The notes under the pieces were generated by a model. That model searched no databases, had not been told where the DNA came from, and worked only from the letters and a program-made list of their open reading frames with translations. Both the position numbers and the translations under genes were made by a program. Below, piece after piece: positions 24,980 to 33,478 of a stretch of DNA of 64,000 nt (positions within the stretch are counted from its first letter, which is position 1; each line of letters begins with the position of its first letter). The stretch is from DASPWV01 sp046726375 (GTDB taxonomy: Bacteria; Acidobacteriota; Vicinamibacteria; Vicinamibacterales; UBA2999): positions 1-64,000 of the forward strand of contig JBKPAJ010000124.1 in assembly GCA_046726375.1 (NCBI GenBank), given 5' to 3'.

Positions 24980-26568
24980 CGAGTCAACCTTCGGAGCCGG
25001 CCGATCACCATGTCACGCGATTCGAGGAACTCTGGCACGCGCAGAACCGTCGCGGCCAGCGTCAGAACCGCGAGCGCCACGACGATGGCAACAGCGACGC
25101 GAATCATTTGAGAGATCAGGCTCGCGTCCGGAAGGACATTGTGAAGCCAGCGTTCGCTGACCCACGCGGCCGCGGCCATCAAAACCGAGGCGAGCAGCAC
25201 CTTGGCAAACGTGAGGCTGACGCGCCGGCCCTCGATACCGCCGATCGCGCCGCGAAGCAGCACGAGCTGCGCCGCCGCGTTGACCAGCGCCGCGAGCGAC
25301 GTGCCGAGTGCTAGACCGCGGTATCCCATCACGCGCACGAGCGCGACGTTCAACACGACGTTGATCAGCACCGACACGACGCTGACGGTGACGGGCACAC
25401 GGCTGCGGCCGAGCGCGTAGAACGTGGGCGAGACGATGCGCACGACCGAGTAGCCAACCAGACCGACCGCGTACCAGCGTAGTGCCGCTGCGGTTGCGGC
25501 AGTGTCCACGGCGCTGAAATTCCCGTGCTCGAAGATGACCGAGATGACGGGCGTCGCGAGCGCGATCAGGCCAAGCGTCGCCGGCACGTTGAGCGTCAGC
25601 ATGAGGCCAAGCGCGTGCGCGATTGTCGCGCGCATCCCGCTGTAATTCTCTGCCTGCGCAAGGCGCGACATCGCTGGTGTGGCCGCCGTCGCAATCGACA
25701 CACCAAACAGCCCGATCGGTAGATACATCAGGCGGAATGCGTAATTGAGCCACGACACTGCGCCTGTCCCCTGATCGGTTGCGAGCATCGTGTTGACGAA
25801 CACGTTGATCTGCGTAGCCGCAAGCCCGATCGTGCCCGGAACCATGAGGACGAGAATGCGCCGCAGGCCCTCGTCTTTTGTGTCGAGTACTGGCCTATAC
25901 CGATACCCTTCGCGAACAAGCGCGGGTAACTGAATGAGGAGCTGCCCAAGCCCGCCAACGAGCGTGCCAATCGCGATGACGACGATTGGGTGGATGCCGA
26001 AGCGAGGCGCAAGAGGCACAAAGGCGACGGCGCAGACGATCGTGCCGACGTTGAACATGGCGGGCGACAGCGCGGGGATGAAGAAATGCCCGAGCGCGTT
26101 GAGCGCGCCCATGAACACCGCGGCGAGCGCGACCAGCGTCAGAAACGGCACCATGAGGCGCGTCAGCTGAACCGTAAGCGCGAACTTGCCGGGAACCTCC
26201 GTATAGTCGCCGGCGAACACATGCAGGAGCGGAACCGCGAACACGATGCCGGCGACGACGAGCACGCCTGTGACGAGCAGCAACGCGTTGACAACTGAGT
26301 TGGCGAGGCGCCAGGCCTCTTCGCGTGTGCTCTTGACCAAACGTTGTGCAAACGTGGGTACAAACGCGGCGCTCATCGCACCTTCGGCGAAGAGGTCACG
26401 GACGAGGTTGGGAACGCGGTAGGCGACGTTGAAGGCATCCATCGCGTCGCCCGCTCCGAAATAAAACGCGAGGACCTGTTCGCGAACCAGCCCAAGCACA
26501 CGGCTGGTCATCGTGGCGATGCCGATGAGGCCGGCGGATCGCGCCAGGCGCGGAGGAGCGTCGGCCAT
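24976..26568 (-). CDS. murJ: Lipid II flippase MurJ
   Basis: 530 residues and 14 predicted helices, the standard MurJ/MviN size. SAGLIGIATMTSRVLGLVRE near the N-terminus and FNVAYRVPNLVRDLFAEGAM with SAAFVPTF are the signature segments. The fold belongs to the MOP superfamily and moves lipid II across the inner membrane. It lies outside the dcw cluster, as is common. On the same strand it leads the MFS exporter gene. A terminator upstream of it separates it from yqeY. Confidence 0.92.
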   Translation of the reverse strand: MADAPPRLARSAGLIGIATMTSRVLGLVREQVLAFYFGAGDAMDAFNVAYRVPNLVRDLFAEGAMSAAFVPTFAQRLVKSTREEAWRLANSVVNALLLVTGVLVVAGIVFAVPLLHVFAGDYTEVPGKFALTVQLTRLMVPFLTLVALAAVFMGALNALGHFFIPALSPAMFNVGTIVCAVAFVPLAPRFGIHPIVVIAIGTLVGGLGQLLIQLPALVREGYRYRPVLDTKDEGLRRILVLMVPGTIGLAATQINVFVNTMLATDQGTGAVSWLNYAFRLMYLPIGLFGVSIATAATPAMSRLAQAENYSGMRATIAHALGLMLTLNVPATLGLIALATPVISVIFEHGNFSAVDTAATAAALRWYAVGLVGYSVVRIVSPTFYALGRSRVPVTVSVVSVLINVVLNVALVRVMGYRGLALGTSLAALVNAAAQLVLLRGAIGGIEGRRVSLTFAKVLLASVLMAAAAWVSERWLHNVLPDASLISQMIRVAVAIVVALAVLTLAATVLRVPEFLESRDMVIGRLRRLTR

Positions 26569-26603
26569 TAGACGGAAATCAGCGTACCACGCGCGTCACG
26601 GAG

Positions 26604-26842
26604 GTTCCCGACGACGGGTCCTTACAATGGGTTCCTCACGGCAGTTCACGAGGGTTCGTCGAGTGGTCCGTCACGAAAGTTCCCAGGAGTGCTCTGGCCC
26701 GAAGGCTCGGGGTGCGACCGCGTCGTGATCTCGTCCACCGGGAAACACCTGACGAACCGCGGTGAACCGACGTGAGGAACGCGGGTAAGGAACACCCGTG
26801 AACTGACGCGAGGAACCCCCGTAAGGAACCTACGTGCGGAAC
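26604..26842. repeat. 13-bp repeat array in two facing arms
   Basis: Right arm: gaac cores at 26764, 26777, 26790, 26800, 26813, 26826 and 26839 follow the unit GAACNNNCGTNAG with 13-bp steps (one of 10). Left arm: the inverse core gttc at 26604, 26631, 26644, 26654 and 26679 (gtcc at 26666), again with 13- and 10-bp steps. The arms face each other around about 70 bp, so the strand could fold back on itself. The 399-bp gap 26569-26967 holds this array and the yqeY terminator and no gene. Confidence 0.8.
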
Positions 26843-26855
26843 TGTCGTGCCTGTG

Positions 26856-26890
26856 AAAAAAAAGGGCTCCGGCCGGCAAGGCGGGAGCCC
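26856..26890 (-). terminator. Intrinsic terminator of the yqeY transcript
   Basis: On the minus strand a 7-bp GC stem (gggctcc at 26864-26870 with ggagccc at 26884-26890) with an extra inner gcc/ggc pair is followed by eight Us (26863-26856). It is a textbook rho-independent terminator 77 nt after the yqeY stop. Confidence 0.85.
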
Positions 26891-26967
26891 GAGGAGGATG
26901 GTGAGAGGCTGACTAGGCCTTTCAAACTCTATAGACGGTAGTAACTGCCAAAATGTTTGACCGGTTT

Positions 26968-27414
26968 TCAGGATAATTTTGCGCGGACAAGTTCGTTAAC
27001 CTTTTTGCCATCCACGGTTTTCCCGCTCAGGGCAGCCATCACAGCCTTCATCACTTTCCCGATGTCTTTCGGCGCGCTGGCGCCCGTTTCCGCCACAGCG
27101 TTCGCTACCGCACGTTCGAGCTCCTCCGCCGACACCGCCGGCGGCAGGTACGTTTCAAGGACGGTGATCTCGGCCTGCTCCTTCGCCGCGAGATCGGTTC
27201 GTCCGCCGGCCGTGAACTGCTCGATCGAGTCGCGCCGCTGCTTCACGAGCGACGACACGACTTGTAGTTCTTCACCTTCTTCGAGCGCGCGCCCCTTCTC
27301 GATGCTCTTGTTCGTCAACGCGGTTTTGAGCATCCGCAACGCAGTCAACCGCGTGGCGTCCCTCGCTTTCATCGCCGCGCCGATATCCGTCGTGAGTTTT
27401 TGTTCGAGTGACAT
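26968..27414 (-). CDS. yqeY: GatB/YqeY domain protein
   Basis: 148 residues from ATG 27414. SLEQKLTTDIGAAMKARDAT at the start and the C-terminal DIGKVMKAVMAALSGKTVDG with KKVNELVRAKLS match YqeY, which shares the tail domain of the GatB amidotransferase subunit. The cellular role is uncertain (a tRNA-related function is proposed for the family). The full length is typical. It lies 36 nt downstream of the GNAT gene and ends before a strong terminator. Confidence 0.88.
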   Translation of the reverse strand: MSLEQKLTTDIGAAMKARDATRLTALRMLKTALTNKSIEKGRALEEGEELQVVSSLVKQRRDSIEQFTAGGRTDLAAKEQAEITVLETYLPPAVSAEELERAVANAVAETGASAPKDIGKVMKAVMAALSGKTVDGKKVNELVRAKLS

Positions 27415-27450
27415 GGTGTTTGGTCTTGGCGGACCTTCAGGTCCGGCCAA

Positions 27451-28491
27451 TTAATGGTCTAAATCTCCATCGCCCCAGGTGAAGTGCCAGCCCTCGGATT
27501 CGTCGTAAAACGTTTCCGGCACCTGGACAGCATTGACCTTGGCTTGCAGCTGCACCTGTGACTTCACCACAAAATACCCGGAGCGCCGTAACACGCGCCG
27601 GAAACGCGCATGCTGCACGTAACAGCGAATTTTGTCCGAGTCCTCGGCGCGCGCTTCGCGATCGATCCACCGCAGTAGCGTCTTCAAGCCGCGCTCATCT
27701 TCGGGATCGGTCAGGAAATCGACGATCTGCGTGACGCGACCCTGTGGCTCGCGGAAATGACGGTAGACGACGTAGCCATGCGCCTCTTCGTCTCGGCGCA
27801 GAATGGCAACCGAATAGCGGACGTGCGGCGGCTCGAGGTATTTCCAGTTGAGATAGGCGGCATCGCGTCGCACCGCAAGATCGAAGCGCGGCGACACGCG
27901 CTCCCACAACGCATCGAACGCGCGGTCGAATCGGCGCACGACCTCCACATGCTCGCGGAGCGGGCGCGGTAACGAAATGATGCGAACGAACGGGAGCGTG
28001 ACGGCCGATACGAGCCGGTTGATCGCGACGGGCCAGTTGGGACGGCGCAGCGCGCGCCGGCTCAACGGTTTGACGAGACAGGGCACCAGCACGCTGCCAG
28101 GCCAGCGCATCTTGTCGAGCAGGAACTGCGTGCCTTCGGACTGATTGAGCCCAAGCGCCACGCCGGCATTGCGATCCCAGTTGCGCAGAAGCGCTTCGCC
28201 GAGACCTCGACGTTGCCGCTCGGCGACGACGAGGGGGTCACCTGCCCACGCGCCTTCGGCATTGAGACCGCGAATGCCGACGCGAACCGGCATCAGCGGG
28301 CATGCGGCAATCACCGTTGGGCCCTCACGAACGATCCAGTAGGGAGGGTCACCGCCAACGTTGGCAGGGTTGCGCCGCGCCCAGTCCCAGCGGAGACGCA
28401 CACGATCCGCCGCTTCAGTGCCAAACGTGCGGCGATAGAGTTGTTCAACGCCACGCCGGTCGTCGGCGCGGTAGCGATCGATGTCCGCCAT
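27451..28491 (-). CDS. GNAT-like N-acetyltransferase
   Basis: 346 residues. The first 130 residues carry a GNAT fold with acyl-CoA loop VVAERQRRGLGEALLRNWDR (RxxGxG/A). The second half (YLNWKYLEPPHVRYSVAILR, YVVYRHF, RCYVQHARFRRVLRRSGYFV) resembles the tandem GNAT domain seen in proteins near surface-polysaccharide genes. No substrate can be named. Its place next to the polysaccharide cluster suggests amino-sugar or cell-surface acylation (inference). Confidence 0.65.
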   Translation of the reverse strand: MADIDRYRADDRRGVEQLYRRTFGTEAADRVRLRWDWARRNPANVGGDPPYWIVREGPTVIAACPLMPVRVGIRGLNAEGAWAGDPLVVAERQRRGLGEALLRNWDRNAGVALGLNQSEGTQFLLDKMRWPGSVLVPCLVKPLSRRALRRPNWPVAINRLVSAVTLPFVRIISLPRPLREHVEVVRRFDRAFDALWERVSPRFDLAVRRDAAYLNWKYLEPPHVRYSVAILRRDEEAHGYVVYRHFREPQGRVTQIVDFLTDPEDERGLKTLLRWIDREARAEDSDKIRCYVQHARFRRVLRRSGYFVVKSQVQLQAKVNAVQVPETFYDESEGWHFTWGDGDLDH

Positions 28492-28511
28492 GAACTGTGC
28501 GGGCGGTGAGG

Positions 28512-28668
28512 GAACGAAAAACTAAGAACTAAGAACGAGAACGATGAACAAAGAACCAGCAAACAAAAGACTAATGAACAACGGAGGATCAACACAATAC
28601 GCGCAGGCTGGACGCGAGCGTGTGTCTTGTCGAGGTTTCTGTTCTTCGTTCCTAGTTCTTCGTTCCCG
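28512..28668. repeat. Heptamer arrays in two facing arms
   Basis: Left arm 28512-28581: ten 7-bp units of GAACNAA type (gaacgaa, aaactaa, gaactaa, gaacgag and so on). Right arm 28634-28668: the inverse units gttcttc, gttccta, gttcttc, gttcccg. Some 50 bp lie between. The same GAAC/GTTC facing-arm layout occurs at 26604-26842 and 47029-47350. Confidence 0.7.
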
Positions 28669-28673
28669 ACTGC

Positions 28674-29597
28674 CTACTTCTCTCCCGGCGGTCTTTGCGG
28701 TTGGACGGGCTGTCCAGGAGCCGGTTGGACGGGCTGTCCAGGAGCCGGCACGGGGACGGGGACCGGCTGCTGCACCATGCCTGGCGTGGGCGACCCGATC
28801 ACCTGGAACCCATTCGAGTTGGCGGGGGCCGTCGGCTGCCGGTTGTTCGGCACGAAATTGTAGGTCGTCGGCGCGCCAGGAGTCGAGGGCTGGAGCGTAA
28901 ACGCCGGCGGGGCGACGTTCGAGCCGGGCTGTCCCGGCACGAACGCGGGTTGCTGCACTGCCGTGGCGGCATTCGAGCCGGACTGTCCCGGCACGAACCC
29001 GGGCTGCGGCACCGGCGCGAAGATCTGATTCGGCGGCACGTTTGCCTGCGGGAACGTGAACACCGGGGGGGCCGGCACGCCCGTGTCGGATGCATCGGTC
29101 ACTTCCTGTTGCGACGTCTCCGACTCATTCGTATCAGGTGCCTGCATCGCTGGCGGGCGAGGCGGAACGCGGCGTTCCGTTCCGGCCATAGGGCCGGGGT
29201 TCGACGGCGTGCGCGCCGACGCGTTGGCGTTTGCTGGGGTGGTTGCCGTGGAGCTCGTCGGTAGAATCAGAATGCGATCGTATGTCGATGCGCCGGGCGT
29301 TGCGCTGGCCATCCGCGGCGCAGCCATATAGCCGGCCACGCTCCGAAGAATGATGTCGAGCGCCTGCCGCTCAGGCGTATCCACGAGCTTCAACGTGAGT
29401 GGGCCCCCGCTGATCTTCTCGGCGCCGACTACTTTGGTGCCGCCCACCCTTGCCCATTCGGCGAGGATCGCGCGGGCGGACACGTTCGTGGCGTCAAGGT
29501 TGACGCGGCCATCTTTGATTTCGAGCGTGACCGACTGCGCATGTGCAGGCGCGGCCAAAAGCGCGACGAGGGCTGTGTAAACGAGAAACCGCATCAT
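28674..29597 (-). CDS. Secreted STN-domain protein with proline-rich repeat tail
   Basis: 307 residues. Signal peptide MMRFLVYTALVALLAAPAHA. Residues about 22-95 form an STN (secretin/TonB short N-terminal) domain: VTLEIKDGRVNLDATNVSAR and LTLKLVDTPERQALDIILRS. Residues about 100-307 are low-complexity Pro/Gly/Gln-rich, with repeats of FVPGQ(S/P)GSN and a terminal PAPGQPVQPAPGQPVQPQRP made by a 24-bp tandem duplication. No barrel or secretin domain follows. It may be a periplasmic adaptor. The function is unknown. Confidence 0.65.
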   Translation of the reverse strand: MMRFLVYTALVALLAAPAHAQSVTLEIKDGRVNLDATNVSARAILAEWARVGGTKVVGAEKISGGPLTLKLVDTPERQALDIILRSVAGYMAAPRMASATPGASTYDRILILPTSSTATTPANANASARTPSNPGPMAGTERRVPPRPPAMQAPDTNESETSQQEVTDASDTGVPAPPVFTFPQANVPPNQIFAPVPQPGFVPGQSGSNAATAVQQPAFVPGQPGSNVAPPAFTLQPSTPGAPTTYNFVPNNRQPTAPANSNGFQVIGSPTPGMVQQPVPVPVPAPGQPVQPAPGQPVQPQRPPGEK

Positions 29598-29632
29598 GGT
29601 CGGGACCCTCTGGGGATTTCCTGATTATACGC

Positions 29633-30613
29633 TTACCGGATACTGACGTCTTCCCGGGCGCGAAAGTCGGCCACAACGCGCCGGATGATGTCGTCAAGCC
29701 CGATCTTCGGCTGATACCCAATCAACGCGGCGATTTTCGATAAATCGGGAACTCGTCGCGGCATGTCTTCAAATCCTGCTTCGTACGCCTGATCGTAGGG
29801 AATCATCCGGATCGGCGAACGGCTGTCGGTTAGCGCCTTGATGCGTTCCGCCAGGCCGCGAATGGTGACCTCCTCGCTATTGCCCAGATTGAACACCTGG
29901 CCGACGGCGCGAGGCTCAACCATCAATTTGAGCAGCGCGCCCACCACATCGCCGACATAGGTAAAACTGCGCGACTGCGTGCCGTCGCCAAACACGGTCA
30001 TCGGTTCGCCGGCGAGCGCCTGCCTGACAAACGTCGGTACGACCATTCCGTACTGCCCCGTCTGACGCGGTCCGACCGTGTTGAAGAACCTACAGATAAT
30101 GACAGGCAGCTTTTTCTCTTTCCAGTAGGCGAGCGCAAGGAACTCGTCGAGCGCCTTGCTGCAAGCATATGCCCAGCGATGGCGCGTGGTCGCTCCCATG
30201 ACGAGATCCGCGTCCTCGCGAAAGGGCACCGACGTGCTCTTGCCGTACACCTCCGATGTCGACGCGATGAAAACGAGCTTCTTCTTCTTGGCCGCGTGCC
30301 GCAGGATCACCTCCGTGCCATGCACGTTGGTTTCAATCGTGTGAACCGGCTCCTGAACGATCAGCTTCACGCCCACAGCGGCGGCGAGGTGAAACACGAT
30401 GTCCGCTCGGTCGACGAGCTCCGCCACGAGCGAGTCGTTGAACACGGTGTCGATCGTGTAATGAAACCGGGACCGGCCTTTCAGGTGCGAGATGTTGTCG
30501 ATCGATCCCGTTGACAGGTCATCGAGCACGTACACGGTGTGACCGGAATCAAGCAGCGCCTCGGCGAGATGCGATCCGATGAATCCAGCGCCGCCGGTAA
30601 TGAGTATGCGCAT
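29633..30613 (-). CDS. NAD-dependent nucleotide-sugar epimerase/dehydratase
   Basis: 326 residues from ATG 30613. Extended SDR with the NAD motif ILITGGAGFIGSHLAEALLD, a Ser in FIASTSEVYGKS, and the catalytic YxxxK in YACSKALDEF. RFFNTVGPRQTGQYG and the C-terminal VFNLGNSEEVTIRGLAERI fit UDP-sugar 4-epimerases or UDP-glucuronate decarboxylase relatives. It is the last of the sugar-nucleotide genes in this surface-polysaccharide cluster and lies 5 nt after the aminotransferase gene. Confidence 0.8.
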   Translation of the reverse strand: MRILITGGAGFIGSHLAEALLDSGHTVYVLDDLSTGSIDNISHLKGRSRFHYTIDTVFNDSLVAELVDRADIVFHLAAAVGVKLIVQEPVHTIETNVHGTEVILRHAAKKKKLVFIASTSEVYGKSTSVPFREDADLVMGATTRHRWAYACSKALDEFLALAYWKEKKLPVIICRFFNTVGPRQTGQYGMVVPTFVRQALAGEPMTVFGDGTQSRSFTYVGDVVGALLKLMVEPRAVGQVFNLGNSEEVTIRGLAERIKALTDSRSPIRMIPYDQAYEAGFEDMPRRVPDLSKIAALIGYQPKIGLDDIIRRVVADFRAREDVSIR

Positions 30614-30618
30614 GAAGG

Positions 30619-31722
30619 TCAAACCTGAAAGGTGCGAACCACGGCGGCAACCTGCGCCGCATCACGGTCCGGCAGCGAGGGATAGAGCGGGAGCGAAAGC
30701 ACCTGCGCGCACACGCGCGTGGCAACAGGACACTCAGCCGGATCGGTTGCGGCGAGCGCCGGCTGTTGTGGAATGGCGACCGGGTAGTGAATGAGCGTTT
30801 CGATCCCCTCGTTCGCGAGATGACGTTGCAGGGCGTCGCGCTGCTCGCTCAAGACGGCAAAGAGATGATACACGTGACCCCGGTCGCGAACTGGCGGCAC
30901 AGTTACACCCGCGCCCGCGAGATCGCGATGATAAACGGCGGCGAGCACGCGCCGGCGCGCGGTCCATTGCGCCAGCAGCGGCAGCCGCGCGCGCAGAATA
31001 GCCGCCTGCAGTTCGTCGAGGCGGCTGTTGGCGCCGGCTTCCTGGTGGTGGTAGCGAGACGTCTGGCCGCCGTTGCGCAGCCGCTTGATCCGCCCCGCGA
31101 GCTGTGCATCGTCCGTGGTGACGGCGCCGCCATCGCCGAGTGCCCCGAGGTTCTTCGTCGGATAGAAACTGAACGCTGCCGCAGTCCCGATGGCGCCTAT
31201 CGGACGTCCGTCGCAGGTGGCGAGATGGGCCTGGCACGCATCCCCGATCAGCGCGAGGTTGTGGCGGCTTGCCAGGGTTTCAAACGCGCCCATGTCAGCG
31301 GCCTGACCGTAAATGTGCACCGGCAAAATCGCGCGTGTTCTCGACGTCAGGGCGGCAGCCGCCGCCGCGGGATCCAACGTGAGTCGCTGCGGATCGATGT
31401 CAGCGAACACCGGCCGGGCACCCGTCATCATGATGGCGAGCGCCGAATACACCGCCGACAACGGCGAGGTAATCACTTCGTCGCCGGGACCGATGTCGAG
31501 CGCACGCAGCGTGAGCGCGATGGCGTCGGTGCCGGTGCCTACGCCCACCGCGTGGCGAGTGCCGACCGCGGACGCAAACTCCTGCTCGAACCCGTCGACT
31601 TCAGGGCCGAGAATGAACCAGCCGCGGTCGAGGACGCGCTCGATGGCGGCTTCAATGGCCGCGCGGTCTTCGCCCGGAACCAGCGCGTTGAAGGGGATGC
31701 GCGTTCGCACAGGAGCGCTCAC
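30619..31722 (-). CDS. DegT/DnrJ/EryC1/StrS sugar aminotransferase
   Basis: 367 residues. This PLP-dependent family transfers an amino group to 3-keto or 4-keto nucleotide sugars. The PLP lysine is in FSFYPTKNLGALGDGGAV, and VGVGTGTDAIALTLRALDIG with the HIYGQAADMGAF segment completes the fold. HLFAVLSEQRDALQRHLANE is also typical. The start overlaps the epimerase stop by 4 nt. With both epimerases it probably builds an amino sugar for the polysaccharide made here (inference). Confidence 0.87.
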   Translation of the reverse strand: MSAPVRTRIPFNALVPGEDRAAIEAAIERVLDRGWFILGPEVDGFEQEFASAVGTRHAVGVGTGTDAIALTLRALDIGPGDEVITSPLSAVYSALAIMMTGARPVFADIDPQRLTLDPAAAAAALTSRTRAILPVHIYGQAADMGAFETLASRHNLALIGDACQAHLATCDGRPIGAIGTAAAFSFYPTKNLGALGDGGAVTTDDAQLAGRIKRLRNGGQTSRYHHQEAGANSRLDELQAAILRARLPLLAQWTARRRVLAAVYHRDLAGAGVTVPPVRDRGHVYHLFAVLSEQRDALQRHLANEGIETLIHYPVAIPQQPALAATDPAECPVATRVCAQVLSLPLYPSLPDRDAAQVAAVVRTFQV

Positions 31723-32729
31723 GCACCCCCCTGCGGCACGTCCAGGTAGTGGCGCATGTGCTCACGGTAGTAGGCCAGCGTGCATGTCAAACCCTCGCGC
31801 AGCGAGATGGCGGGCGCCCAGCCGGTAACCGCTTTGAACCGCGACGAATCGGCATAGAAGCTGCCGATGTCGATCGCTTTCATTTCCGCAGGCCACTCGA
31901 CGAACCGGTAACGTCCGGTTCCGGCGATCTCGACCAGCATCTTCACCAAATCGCGATGCGCGATCGGCTCGTTGCCGCCCACGTTGAAGGCTTCGCCGTG
32001 ACAGGCGTCGCACAGGCCCGCCCTCAAAAACGCGTCCACAACATCGTCCACGTAGACAAAGTCCCGGAGCTGCGTCCCGTCGCCAAACACCTGCACCTCT
32101 TCATCCTCGAGCACGCGGCGGATGAACCAGGCGATGAAACCCTGTCGATTGTGCTTGATCAACTGGCGCGGCCCGTAGATGTTCGTGAGCCGGAGCGCAG
32201 ACGCCCTGATCCCGAAAACGTTGTTGTAGACGAGATGATAATACTCGCCGGCCGCCTTGTTGATCCCATTGACGTCGGTGGGCCGCACCAGGTGCTGCTC
32301 GGTCACCGGAAGAAACTGCGGCTTGCCGTAGATCTGCCGCGTGCTAGCGTAGACGACCTTCGCGTCCGGATTGTGGTGACGGCACGCCTCGAGCAACGTC
32401 AGTTGGCTGCGGCAGTTGATCTCGAGATCGGTGTGCGGGTCGCGCATGCTGTCGATGTGGCTTACCTGGCCGGCGATGTTGAAGATGATCTCCTGGCCGC
32501 GTACCAGGTAATTCATCGTGCTCGCCTGCCGGATGTCAGCGACGTTGACGCGCACGCGCTTCTCGATCCCGGCGATGTTGAACAGGTTGCCGCCGTAATC
32601 GGGAATCAGCGAGTCGACGAGGAGGATCTCGGCGCCGAGATCGGCGAGCCGCCGCGCCAGGTTGCTGCCAATGAAACCGAGGCCGCCCGTGATCATCACG
32701 CGCCGGCCGCGGTAAAAATCGAGCGTCAC
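31719..32729 (-). CDS. NAD-dependent epimerase/dehydratase with atypical YxxxK site
   Basis: 336 residues from the GTG at 32729. The NAD-binding motif is VMITGGLGFIGSNLARRLAD, and YASTRQIYGKPQF provides the Ser/Thr site. The usual catalytic YxxxK reads NGINK (in VNGINKAAGEYYHLVY), that is Asn in place of Tyr. The rest (RLTNIYGPRQ, FGDGTQLRDFVYVDDVVDAF, AFNVGGNEPI) is normal. It overlaps the GT2 gene by 4 nt, so the two are coupled. It probably acts on a nucleotide sugar. Confidence 0.78.
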   Translation of the reverse strand: MTLDFYRGRRVMITGGLGFIGSNLARRLADLGAEILLVDSLIPDYGGNLFNIAGIEKRVRVNVADIRQASTMNYLVRGQEIIFNIAGQVSHIDSMRDPHTDLEINCRSQLTLLEACRHHNPDAKVVYASTRQIYGKPQFLPVTEQHLVRPTDVNGINKAAGEYYHLVYNNVFGIRASALRLTNIYGPRQLIKHNRQGFIAWFIRRVLEDEEVQVFGDGTQLRDFVYVDDVVDAFLRAGLCDACHGEAFNVGGNEPIAHRDLVKMLVEIAGTGRYRFVEWPAEMKAIDIGSFYADSSRFKAVTGWAPAISLREGLTCTLAYYREHMRHYLDVPQGGA

Positions 32730-33478
32730 GCCGCCACGGTCTCCGTGCGCGCCTTCAAGTGTTCCTTGCGAATCACCAGCCTCCACCAGAGACGCAGCAC
32801 GTCGATCGCGGTCTTGAAGATGCGACGGACGTTGAAGAATTGTGACTTGCCGTAGGCGCGGTGAAAGTGATGCACCGGGACTTCGGCCACACGAAACTTC
32901 GCATCGTGGAACTTCTTCATCATCTCGAGACAGATGACGCCGCTGTTCTTTTCGAGATGCACCACGTCGAAGACACGCTTGCGAATGAGACGGAAATCGC
33001 AGTCCACGTCGCGCACCTTCAAGCCGAAGAGGAGCTTCACGATGCGGTGGTAGATGCGGCCGATCACGATGCGATGGAACGGATCCGAGCGGCTGATCTT
33101 GTAGCCATTCACCCAATCGACCTCGGGCGACATCTTTTCCCAGAGCAGCGCCATTTCGGCGGGATCGTACTGAGCGTCGCCGTCGGTGTAGAACACGAGT
33201 TCTTTGCCGGCGGCCGCGAAACCGCTGCGCAACGCGCCGCCGTAGCCGCGATTCTGCTGGTGATGGACGGCGCGCACCTTGCCAGGATAGAGGCGCGCGA
33301 GCTCGTCGAGAATAGCCGGCGTGGAGTCCCGGCTCCCGTCGTTGACGACGATGACTTCGAAGTCGGGTGTCAAAGTGGCGGCAGCCTGCACTGCGCGGAT
33401 CACCATGCTCGCGATCGTGCCGCTGTCGTTGTAGGCGGGAAAAAAGACGCTCAGGCCGGTGGGCTGTGCCGAAATCAT
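32726..33478 (-). CDS. GT2 glycosyltransferase
   Basis: 250 residues from the ATG at 33478. The GT-A fold starts with LSVFFPAYNDSGTIASMVIR and has VIVVNDGSRDSTPAIL and FYTDGDAQYDPAEM, where TDGDAQYD is the metal-binding DxD site. It ends without membrane helices. The VRDVDCDFRLIRKRVFD segment is shared with dolichol-phosphate-mannose-like synthases. It transfers sugar from a nucleotide donor to a lipid or glycan on the cytoplasmic side. The exact donor is unknown. It overlaps neighbours by 4 nt on both sides. Confidence 0.82.
   Translation of the reverse strand: MISAQPTGLSVFFPAYNDSGTIASMVIRAVQAAATLTPDFEVIVVNDGSRDSTPAILDELARLYPGKVRAVHHQQNRGYGGALRSGFAAAGKELVFYTDGDAQYDPAEMALLWEKMSPEVDWVNGYKISRSDPFHRIVIGRIYHRIVKLLFGLKVRDVDCDFRLIRKRVFDVVHLEKNSGVICLEMMKKFHDAKFRVAEVPVHHFHRAYGKSQFFNVRRIFKTAIDVLRLWWRLVIRKEHLKARTETVAA

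Noticed and set aside
32730..33116. Longer epimerase starting at 33116
   Set aside because: The extra 129 residues overlap the GT2 gene in another frame and show no SDR features; the NAD motif follows directly after GTG 32729.
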